DNA from: Promethearchaeota archaeon | Lineage (GTDB): Archaea; Asgardarchaeota; Lokiarchaeia; Sigynarchaeales; SOKP01 | Direction: 5' to 3' | DNA length: 6,191 bases | NCBI GenBank assembly: GCA_019894735.1 | Contig: JAGXOB010000106.1 | Span: 1-6,191 of the forward strand | In this document: piece after piece, positions 1 to 6,191 of the stretch | Layout of the letters: every line of letters begins with the position of its first letter | Position numbering within the stretch: the stretch's first letter is position 1 | Notes under the pieces: model-generated | Told to the model about the DNA's origin: nothing | What the model saw: only the letters and a program-made list of their open reading frames with translations | Databases searched by the model: none | Made by a program: the position numbers and the translations under genes

Positions 1-210
1 AAACAACATAAACCATAAAATCCATGGCAATAAGAATATATATGTAAAAATACCTAAAACAACAGCGATAATTATAAAAGTTAAAGTTCCAATTGCTGTG
101 CGAAAAAAATTAATGAAAGAAGGGCTAGCATGAGGCTCAGTTCTTCGAAAGAGGACATTTGAAACTACAAAAGTTAATACTGCAAAAACTGCGATTATTT
201 CTCCTGTCAT
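1..210 (-). CDS. EamA/DMT-superfamily transporter, N-terminal fragment (runs off left edge)
   Basis: The minus strand is open from an ATG at 210 to the window edge, giving 70 residues that begin MTGEIIAVFAVLTFVVSNVL. The first helix (about residues 3-20), the FRR basic turn, the SPSFINFFRTAIG segment and a second long hydrophobic stretch (about 39-68) match the start of EamA-domain transporters. In that family the first helix typically reads G-E-hydrophobic...SNVLFRR, followed by P...N..R...G. Members of the family have about ten helices and about 300 residues, and export or import small metabolites; the substrate cannot be told from this fragment. The start is firm: the ATG overlaps the TGA of the upstream acyl-CoA synthetase-like gene (ATGA) and a GAGGA lies 10 bases before it. 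The overlap implies co-translation with that gene. The remainder, about three quarters of the protein, lies outside the window. Confidence 0.8.
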   Translation of the reverse strand, partial: MTGEIIAVFAVLTFVVSNVLFRRTEPHASPSFINFFRTAIGTLTFIIIAVVLGIFTYIFLLPWILWFMLF

Positions 211-1664
211 TCAACTAAATTCCTCTTTTTTCCATATTCGGCTAACTTTGAAAAGGATTTAGCAGCACGCTCTATTGATGGAAACACGATAAATCCATCT
301 TCAATTAACTTAGCATGGAATTTTTTCCGAGATTCGCTAGGATAATCTGGCAGAATTATAATAAATGTTTTATCTAAAGATTCAACATGCGCTTTAATAC
401 CATTAATGTTTTGATAATATTTTTTGAATCTATCACCTTCTAAGTCACTCCACGCATCGCTTACTAGCATAGTCAAATCAATACCATCATCTATCGCTGC
501 TGTGCATAGTTTTAAATATATATCATTAGCAGTTAACCAAGGTAAATCTAATGGATTGGCTAAACTTCCGATTTTAATAGGATATATTTCTTTCAATTTT
601 TCTAATTTTTCCCCTTCAATAAGTGGCAAATTGAAACCTAAATCAGTTAAAATATCTGTTGCTAATATTCCAAACCCTCCAGACCATAAAACCACTAAAA
701 CATCTTTGCGTATAGGGTATTTAACTTCCCTATTTAATCCTTTAAACCTTTGGATGTGTTGTGAGAAAAGATAGGTGTAATCAATTAATTCATCGATGGA
801 AGATGGAACTTCAATTGTTGGTGTTTGGTTGAAAATAGCTTTCCAAATGACATCTTTGGTAGCTAAAGAACCTGTATGGGTCAATACAGCTTTTTGACCT
901 CTCTCAGTTCTACCACCTCTCATAAAGAACACCGGTTTCTTCATAGATTTTAATACTTGGAAGAGCTTTTTTCCCTCATTTCTATATAAAGCCGGTAAAC
1001 CCTCAAAATATACACATATAATCTCGGTTTCGATATCGTGGTTAAGATAATCTAAAAGTTCAGAAATTTGAATATCGATACAGTTACCAATGCTAACACC
1101 TTTCGAAAACCTTAAATTATGTCGTCGAGAGCTGAATTTGATCATTTTAGAATGTAAATCTCCAGATTGAAAAATCAACGCGACATCACCACTTTCAACA
1201 GGAAAAGAAGAATAATAGGCAATCTTTCCTTGAGGACAATAAAGTCCCATACAATTTGGTCCAATGCTTCTGGTACCAGGTGTATTTTCAAGGATTTCTT
1301 TGAGTTTTCTTTCAATTTTTACGCCATCATCGTCAAATTCTCCAGTACCAGCTGTAAAGATGTGGATAAATTTAAGCTTCTTTTTAGATAAAATTTCTAT
1401 TAAACTGTCAACTAATAGATCTCTTCTAACACTTAAAATTAGAAGATCGATTGTATCAATAGGTACATCATCAATTGTTCTATAGCATTTTATTCCTAAG
1501 AACTCATCATCTCTAGTGGAAACTAAAAAGAGATTCTCTAAATTGTATCCCTGCCTAAGAAAGCCGTCGACAAAAAATGCTATTTTGGGGGATAATTTAT
1601 ACAGTAAGACATTTTTAGGTTTAAAAAGTCGTTTGAAGGATGTTTTTTCATTTTGTTTTTCCAA
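207..1664 (-). CDS. ACD-family (NDP-forming) acyl-CoA synthetase alpha-subunit-like protein
   Basis: This 485-residue protein has the layout of the alpha subunit of NDP-forming acyl-CoA synthetases, which make ATP from an acyl-CoA via a phosphohistidine. Visible landmarks are a Rossmann-type CoA-binding region (about 12-105), GPNCMG (135-140), FQSGD (165-169), GVSIGN (189-194), YFEG (219-222), the phosphohistidine motif THTGSLA with His263, WSGGFG (327-332) and NPLD (370-373). Length is normal for a separate alpha subunit. No ATP-grasp beta domain is fused to it or found beside it in this window. The N-terminal loop that normally reads GAS...GxxG reads KLSPKIAFF here, so CoA binding may be altered. 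The start is TTG at 1664: a TAG lies in frame four codons upstream, and the next in-frame Met is far inside the domain. The TTG lies 17 bases inside the preceding gene, and the stop overlaps the transporter ATG. Membership in the family is secure; the substrate and whether the enzyme is active are unknown. Confidence 0.88.
   Translation of the reverse strand: MEKQNEKTSFKRLFKPKNVLLYKLSPKIAFFVDGFLRQGYNLENLFLVSTRDDEFLGIKCYRTIDDVPIDTIDLLILSVRRDLLVDSLIEILSKKKLKFIHIFTAGTGEFDDDGVKIERKLKEILENTPGTRSIGPNCMGLYCPQGKIAYYSSFPVESGDVALIFQSGDLHSKMIKFSSRRHNLRFSKGVSIGNCIDIQISELLDYLNHDIETEIICVYFEGLPALYRNEGKKLFQVLKSMKKPVFFMRGGRTERGQKAVLTHTGSLATKDVIWKAIFNQTPTIEVPSSIDELIDYTYLFSQHIQRFKGLNREVKYPIRKDVLVVLWSGGFGILATDILTDLGFNLPLIEGEKLEKLKEIYPIKIGSLANPLDLPWLTANDIYLKLCTAAIDDGIDLTMLVSDAWSDLEGDRFKKYYQNINGIKAHVESLDKTFIIILPDYPSESRKKFHAKLIEDGFIVFPSIERAAKSFSKLAEYGKKRNLVE
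221..225 (-). promoter_or_regulatory. Shine-Dalgarno site for the EamA transporter gene
   Basis: On the minus strand GAGGA sits inside the last codons of the ACD-like gene, 10 bases before the ATG at 210. Together with the ATGA stop/start overlap it supports that start and suggests translational coupling. Confidence 0.6.
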
Positions 1665-2268
1665 TACTTTCCCCTAATTCGTTTGTTATTAAGTTATTAC
1701 AGTTAAAACAGTATTTGGGAATTGAATTAAATTGAGTTCCGCAATTAGGACATACTGATCTATTTAGAGATTCGATTTGCTCTAAATTATCTGTTTTTGT
1801 ATTTTTTCTTAAATTTTTTATGAATTTTAAAATTAATGATAACGCAATAGACTCAATAGCGATAATTAGCCCTAAAATGATGGTTTTAATAATAAATATC
1901 GGGAAAAGAGTACTAAAATATATTTCTGAATATCGCCAATAAAATACATAGAAGAAAAAGTTAGGAAAAAAAAAAGTGGTTAAATTCATAGAGTAAGCTT
2001 TCTTGAAATCGCTAAAAATAAGAATAGGTATTAAAGATATTATAATCCAAGTAAGGTTGATATATACAAAACCAAAACTATTGTTATACATAATAAGGTT
2101 TGCCAAAAATTGAATAATAAATTGTTGCTCGTTTGCTCTAGGGTCAGTGCTTAAATCAAATTCAATTTGAAACTCATACTTAAAAATAACGATACAAGCT
2201 ATTAATAAGAATATTTGAATGCAGAAAAGTAGTAATTTGCTTTTAAACAAGTTCTTTTTCTTCATCAT
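1648..2268 (-). CDS. Multi-pass membrane protein with C-terminal C4 zinc ribbon, function unknown
   Basis: I do not recognise this 206-residue protein as a named family. It starts MMKKKNLF, then has a first hydrophobic helix (about 11-30) and a polar stretch (32-50, with DPRANEQQ). Further hydrophobic segments lie at about 66-86, 96-112 (very Phe/Tyr-rich) and 119-150, the last possibly two helices. After a basic linker (KNLRKNTK) comes a compact zinc ribbon with C173-PN-C176 and C187-FN-C190, followed by a short tail. By the positive-inside rule, the Lys/Arg flanks favour the ribbon facing the cytoplasm. Small membrane proteins with a terminal zinc ribbon are common in archaea, where the ribbon probably mediates protein or nucleic-acid contact. 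It is the first gene of the minus-strand unit and overlaps the ACD-like gene by 17 bases. Either of two adjacent ATGs (2268 or 2265) could be the start. No Shine-Dalgarno is visible and a TATA-like box lies close by, which fits a leaderless mRNA. Confidence 0.75.
   Translation of the reverse strand: MMKKKNLFKSKLLLFCIQIFLLIACIVIFKYEFQIEFDLSTDPRANEQQFIIQFLANLIMYNNSFGFVYINLTWIIISLIPILIFSDFKKAYSMNLTTFFFPNFFFYVFYWRYSEIYFSTLFPIFIIKTIILGLIIAIESIALSLILKFIKNLRKNTKTDNLEQIESLNRSVCPNCGTQFNSIPKYCFNCNNLITNELGESIGKTK
1671..1674 (-). promoter_or_regulatory. Possible ribosome binding site for the TTG-started ACD-like gene
   Basis: On the minus strand TTAGGGG precedes the TTG start at 1664, with 6 bases between GGGG and the start. 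The match to the anti-Shine-Dalgarno sequence is only partial. It lies within the last codons of the membrane protein gene, so re-initiation by ribosomes finishing that gene may matter more than this site. Confidence 0.35.
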
Positions 2269-2290
2269 TAAATGATAATATACATCAAAA

Positions 2291-2306
2291 AATTATACTA
2301 TTTGAT
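2291..2306 (-). promoter_or_regulatory. Candidate archaeal promoter (BRE/TATA) for the minus-strand unit
   Basis: Read on the minus strand, ATCAAATAGTATAATT contains an A-rich BRE-like stretch followed by TATAAT centred near 2295. Archaeal transcription starts about 25 bases downstream of the TATA centre, which falls at about 2270-2268, essentially on the ATG at 2268. Together with the lack of a Shine-Dalgarno this suggests a leaderless transcript. AT-richness makes TATA-like matches common, so this is a candidate only. Confidence 0.5.
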
Positions 2307-2424
2307 ATAGGATAATAGAAGAAAGGATAAAAAAATGCCTAATCCGAAAAATTTTTAATATTTGTTTGTTTATTTTCTTTATAGTGCAGAACTTGTTAAC
2401 TTATTCTATATCGCTTTATTCTAT
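2304..2424. repeat. Inverted 12-base repeat and paired 7-base direct repeats between the divergent genes
   Basis: TTATTCTATATC at 2401-2412 on the plus strand matches TTATCCTATATC on the minus strand (2315-2304) at 11 of 12 positions, forming inverted arms 85 bases apart. Each arm also has a direct partner at a 15-base step. On the minus strand TTATCCT occurs at 2330-2324 and 2315-2309. On the plus strand TTATTCTAT occurs at 2401-2409 and 2416-2424. The layout resembles paired binding sites for a regulator shared by the divergent units, but the region is AT-rich and chance cannot be excluded. Confidence 0.4.
2345..2361 (+). promoter_or_regulatory. Candidate BRE/TATA promoter for rpoA1-rpoA2
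   Basis: CGAAAAA (2345-2351) followed by TTTTTAATAT (2352-2361) fits an archaeal BRE plus TATA box. It would place the transcription start near 2380-2386 and give a leader of about 70 bases ahead of the rpoA1 ATG. A weaker alternative is TTTATA (about 2378-2383), with a start near 2405. A promoter is needed here because the upstream genes run in the opposite direction. Confidence 0.45.
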
Positions 2425-2437
2425 TAGTTTAAATTTT

Positions 2438-2444
2438 GAGGGTG
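2438..2444 (+). promoter_or_regulatory. Shine-Dalgarno site of rpoA1
   Basis: GAGGGTG lies 10 bases before the ATG at 2455 and is complementary to most of the archaeal 16S rRNA 3' end. It fixes the start of A' and shows that this transcript is leadered, unlike its divergent neighbour. Confidence 0.65.
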
Positions 2445-2454
2445 TTTTGGATTT

Positions 2455-5382
2455 ATGAGTTATTCGTTTAGTCGTACTAAATTAATTGATAAAATCAAAT
2501 TCGGACTACTTAGTCCGGATGAGATAAGAAAGATGTCTGCTGCTCGAATCATAACAGCAGATACTTATGATGAGGATGGCCTACCAATCCCAAGTGGGCT
2601 TATGGATCAACGGCTAGGAACAATTGAGCCTGGTCAGAGATGTCAGACTTGTGGAAATCTTGTTAGTAATTGTATGGGGCATTTTGGCCATATAGAATTA
2701 GCTAGGCCCGTAATCCACGTAGGATACGCGAAGAAAGTGCTAAAAGTGCTAAGAAGTATATGCCCCGAATGCTCAAGATTGATGCTAACAGAAGAAGAAA
2801 TGGATCTTTTTAGACAAGAACAATTAAAACACCAAAGGATTTTCTTCGAAGGGGATGAAGATGCGACCAAACTTGTTTTTAAACGCGCAAGAAAAAGCAA
2901 AGTTTGTCCATATTGCGGAGCCAAAAAGAAGAAAATTGTCATCGAAAAGCCTACTACTTTTTATGAGGAGGAGGAAGCTAAAGGTTCTAGGAGAATTACT
3001 CCAATAGAGATTTTAGAGCGTCTTTTAAGGATGACCGATAATGATCTGAGAATTCTTGGAATATCTCCCGAAAATGCTAGGCTTGAATGGGTTATATTTA
3101 CAGTGTTACCAATTCCGCCTGTATGTGCGAGACCTTCTATTACGTTAGATAGTGGAATTAGATCTGAAGATGATTTGACTCACAAATTAGTAGATGTTAT
3201 ACGTATTAATCAAAGATTAAGAGAAAACATCGACGCTGGCGCTCCTCACTTAATTGTTGAAGATTTATGGGAATTACTTCAATATCACATAACCACTTAT
3301 TTTGATAATCAGGTCTCCGGAATTCCTCCAGCACGACATCGCTCTGGAAGAGCCTTGAGAACATTAACGCAAAGGCTAAAAGGGAAAGAAGGACGATTTA
3401 GAAGTAATTTAAGTGGAAAAAGGGTCGATTTTTCGGCACGTTCGGTAATCTCACCAAACCCTTTCATTAGTATTAATGAAGTAGGGGTGCCTATTGAAAT
3501 CGCCATGATTCTAACTATCCCTACTAATATTAATGATTGGAACATTGAAGAGATGAAACAGCTGGTTTTAAACGGTCCATTTCATCATCCGGGAGCAAAC
3601 TATATTATCAGAACAGATCGAAGAAGAATTGACCTACGTTACGTTAAGAATCGCAAAATAATATCTGAAATGCTCGCTCCTGGATATACTGTTGAACGAC
3701 ATTTAGCTAATGGTGATCTAGTGTTATTTAATCGGCAACCATCCCTTCATAGAATGTCAATTATGGCTCACGAAGTTAAAATTATGGATGGCAGAACTTT
3801 CAGATTGAATTTAACGGTTTGTCCTCCATATAACGCTGATTTTGATGGCGATGAAATGAATTTACATGTCCCACAAAGTGAAGAAGCACGAACTGAGGCT
3901 GAATTACTTCTTAAAGTTCAAAATCATATCTTATCTCCACGATTTGGAGGTCCAATTCTGGGAGGAATTCAAGACTTTATTTCTTCTGTTTTTCAATTTA
4001 CAAGTTTAAATTCATTATATAATAGAAAAGACACTTTAAAGTTATTGTATTTAGGAGATGTTTTTGTTTCTAAACCTGGCTTTAGTTTGGATGACATAGT
4101 TCCCGTAAAAACCGATCCTGAACCATATTATTCAGGAAAACAAATTTTTAGCACTCTTTTTCCAGACGATTTGAATATTAAGGTAAAATCAAAATTTTGT
4201 AAGAAATGCGATGTGTGTTTGGAAGAGGGCTGTGAATATGACGCATACGTTATCATTAAAAATGGGATATTAACAACTGGAACAATCGACGAAAACTCAT
4301 TTGGAGCCATGCAATCTAATAGTATTTTGCAAAGAATAATAAAAGATCATGGAAACGCTCTCGGAAGACAATTTTTAGATAATTCAACAAGAATGTTATT
4401 ATACGTTATTCGACAAAATGGAATGACAATGGGTTTAGACGAAGTTTATGTTCGTGGAAAAGCTTATGACAAAATACAGCAAATATTGAAAAACGCCAAC
4501 GATGAAGCTGACAAATTAATTAAAGCTTTTTACGAAAATGACACTACAATCTTGAGAAGAGCCCCCGGACGTTCAATGCGCGAAACGCTTGAACTAAGGA
4601 TTCGGCAAGTGCTCGCAGAAGCTCGTAATACGGCTATGGATACTGCTGCGCACCATATAGGAGACGAAGCGCATTCTGTAATAATGACTAAGTCCGGAGC
4701 AAGAGGTAATATTTTAAATCTGGGACAGATGTCCGCTGTTGTTGGTCAACAGGCGATAAGAGGCGAAAGAATTAACAGAGGTTATAGTTCGAGAACACTT
4801 CCACATTTTAAAGTAAATGATTTAACTCCTAAAGCTCGTGGGTTTGTCGAGAGTTCTTATCGAAAGGGTTTAAATCCCGAAGAATTCTTTTTCCATGCAA
4901 TGGGTGGAAGAGAAGGGCTCGTAGATACCGCTGTTCGTACATCTACTAGTGGTTACATGCAGAGACGGTTAGTAAACGCTTTACAAGATATGATAATAGA
5001 AAATGATGGAACAGTCAGAAATAGCGATAAAAATATCATTCAATTCTGCTATGGTGATGATGGAATAGACCCAATGCACACAGATCATTCTGATGCCGTA
5101 AACCTTGAAGTATTACTCCTTAAGGCTAAAGCACTTGATTTAAATGAAATTCGGGAAGAAATTAAACATACTCCTACTCCAAAACCTACAAAAAAAAAAC
5201 CCGCAGCAAAGAAGCCAGTAAAAAAAGAACCTTCAAAAAAACCTAAACAAGAAGAAAAAAATCAAGCTCTAAGTGAAGAAGACTTGAGAGAAGCATACAA
5301 TAAAGAGACAGGAAAGAACGCTGAATGGAGAGGAAAACTCACAAAAGGATATCTTGAATGGAAAGAAGAAAAATTGGGATAA
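2455..5382 (+). CDS. rpoA1: DNA-directed RNA polymerase subunit A' with C-terminal extension
   Basis: This is the N-terminal part of the largest RNA polymerase subunit (Rpb1/beta' family), which pairs with A'' to form the catalytic core. Landmarks in order are the clamp N-terminus with DGLPIPSGLMD, a zinc site C63/C66/C73/H76 followed by FGH, and a second cysteine set C103/C106/C151/C154. Then come RPSI...RSEDDLTHKLVD (227-247), the switch/lid region KGKEGRFRSNLSGKRVDFSAR (309-329), and the metal-binding NADFDGDE (460-467) with Asp462, Asp464 and Asp466. A third cysteine cluster (582, 585, 588, 593) sits in the archaeal KxC..C..C....CE region. GARGN (748-752), the bridge helix with FFFHAMGGREGLVDTAVRT (811-829) and YGDDGID (866-872) follow. 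Archaeal A' usually ends soon after this. Here a tail of about 72 residues (904-975) follows, making 975 residues against roughly 870-910 in typical archaea. No intein is present. rpoA2 follows after 29 bases, while rpoB is not adjacent upstream. Confidence 0.98.
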   Translation: MSYSFSRTKLIDKIKFGLLSPDEIRKMSAARIITADTYDEDGLPIPSGLMDQRLGTIEPGQRCQTCGNLVSNCMGHFGHIELARPVIHVGYAKKVLKVLRSICPECSRLMLTEEEMDLFRQEQLKHQRIFFEGDEDATKLVFKRARKSKVCPYCGAKKKKIVIEKPTTFYEEEEAKGSRRITPIEILERLLRMTDNDLRILGISPENARLEWVIFTVLPIPPVCARPSITLDSGIRSEDDLTHKLVDVIRINQRLRENIDAGAPHLIVEDLWELLQYHITTYFDNQVSGIPPARHRSGRALRTLTQRLKGKEGRFRSNLSGKRVDFSARSVISPNPFISINEVGVPIEIAMILTIPTNINDWNIEEMKQLVLNGPFHHPGANYIIRTDRRRIDLRYVKNRKIISEMLAPGYTVERHLANGDLVLFNRQPSLHRMSIMAHEVKIMDGRTFRLNLTVCPPYNADFDGDEMNLHVPQSEEARTEAELLLKVQNHILSPRFGGPILGGIQDFISSVFQFTSLNSLYNRKDTLKLLYLGDVFVSKPGFSLDDIVPVKTDPEPYYSGKQIFSTLFPDDLNIKVKSKFCKKCDVCLEEGCEYDAYVIIKNGILTTGTIDENSFGAMQSNSILQRIIKDHGNALGRQFLDNSTRMLLYVIRQNGMTMGLDEVYVRGKAYDKIQQILKNANDEADKLIKAFYENDTTILRRAPGRSMRETLELRIRQVLAEARNTAMDTAAHHIGDEAHSVIMTKSGARGNILNLGQMSAVVGQQAIRGERINRGYSSRTLPHFKVNDLTPKARGFVESSYRKGLNPEEFFFHAMGGREGLVDTAVRTSTSGYMQRRLVNALQDMIIENDGTVRNSDKNIIQFCYGDDGIDPMHTDHSDAVNLEVLLLKAKALDLNEIREEIKHTPTPKPTKKKPAAKKPVKKEPSKKPKQEEKNQALSEEDLREAYNKETGKNAEWRGKLTKGYLEWKEEKLG
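5164..5379 (+). other. A' C-terminal extension: Lys/Pro linker plus compact charged module
   Basis: Residues 904-936 of A' form a low-complexity linker of Lys, Pro, Ala and Thr/Ser (KPTKKKPAAKKPVKKEP and so on), likely disordered and strongly basic. Residues 939-975 look folded: LSEEDLREAYNKETG, then KNAEWRGKLTKGYLEWK, with predicted helices flanking a Trp-Arg-Gly turn. I loosely recall short modules of the form Y..TGK.A.WRGK.TK.Y..W at the ends of unrelated proteins, but cannot name a family or verify this. The linker DNA contains an A10 run (5190-5199) and several A7 runs. The function is unknown; contact with nucleic acid or with a polymerase-associated factor is inference only. Confidence 0.7.
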
Positions 5383-5399
5383 ATTCTTAAAAAATTTAA

Positions 5400-5403
5400 A
5401 GGT
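5400..5403 (+). promoter_or_regulatory. Weak Shine-Dalgarno site of rpoA2
   Basis: AGGT lies 8 bases before the ATG at 5412 in the 29-base rpoA1-rpoA2 spacer. No promoter or terminator is visible in the spacer, so rpoA2 is probably translated from the rpoA1 transcript. Confidence 0.4.
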
Positions 5404-5408
5404 CATAG

Positions 5409-6191
<783 letters not shown>

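Noticed and set aside
424..774. Plus-strand reading frame opposite the ACD-like gene
   Set aside because: It is antisense to well-conserved ACD coding sequence (including the WSGGFG and NPLD motifs) and its translation has no recognisable domain.
2335..2358. Tiny ATG-started frame in the divergent intergenic region
   Set aside because: It stops after seven codons, has no ribosome binding site, and overlaps the proposed promoter.
2352..2382. T-rich stretch as an archaeal terminator
   Set aside because: No plus-strand gene lies upstream to be terminated. The stretch fits better as TATA/leader sequence of the rpoA1 promoter.
2643..2942. Minus-strand reading frame opposite the A' zinc-binding region
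   Set aside because: It is a shadow of strongly conserved rpoA1 coding sequence. Similar shadows opposite rpoA1 and rpoA2 (3309-3545, 4128-4310, 5550-5762, 5816-6013) were dismissed for the same reason.
3832..3855. Possible intein at the NADFDGDE active-site loop of A'
   Set aside because: The motif is uninterrupted and the flanking sequence is continuous, so no intein is present.

Overview
This window is from an AT-rich archaeal genome. The diagnosis rests on an RNA polymerase largest subunit split into A' and A'' with archaeal-type sequence, and on an NDP-forming acyl-CoA synthetase (ACD) type protein. An Asgard (Lokiarchaeia-like) source is a plausible guess, based on base composition, a membrane protein with a zinc ribbon, and polymerase sequence style. 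Nothing in the window proves that lineage.

Layout: the left third (1-2268) is a tightly packed minus-strand unit of three genes. In transcription order they are a four-ish-helix membrane protein ending in a C4 zinc ribbon (2268-1648), an alpha-subunit-like ACD protein starting at TTG inside the previous gene (1664-207), and the N-terminal 70 residues of an EamA/DMT-family transporter (210-1, running off the left edge). The junctions overlap by 17 and 4 bases, so translational coupling is likely.

The 186-base gap at 2269-2454 holds divergent promoters. The minus-strand unit appears to be leaderless, with a TATA-like element about 25 bases before its ATG. rpoA1 has a good Shine-Dalgarno sequence and a longer leader. 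A near-perfect 12-base inverted repeat, with associated 15-base-period direct repeats, lies between the two units.

The right part (2455-6191) carries rpoA1 (complete, 975 aa) and rpoA2 (first 260 residues, running off the right edge), 29 bases apart. Together they form the catalytic core of RNA polymerase. A' supplies the active-site NADFDGDE loop and the bridge helix, and A'' supplies the trigger loop. rpoB is not directly upstream of rpoA1, which departs from the usual archaeal rpoH-rpoB-rpoA1-rpoA2 order. A' also carries an unusual tail of about 72 residues: a Lys/Pro-rich linker followed by a compact charged module, placed exactly at the A'/A'' split.

The most notable points are the A' tail and the A10 run that encodes its linker, the orphan ACD-like alpha subunit with a degenerate CoA loop but an intact phosphohistidine motif and its coupling to a transporter, and the repeats between the divergent promoters. 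No tRNA, rRNA, CRISPR array, insertion sequence or intein was seen.
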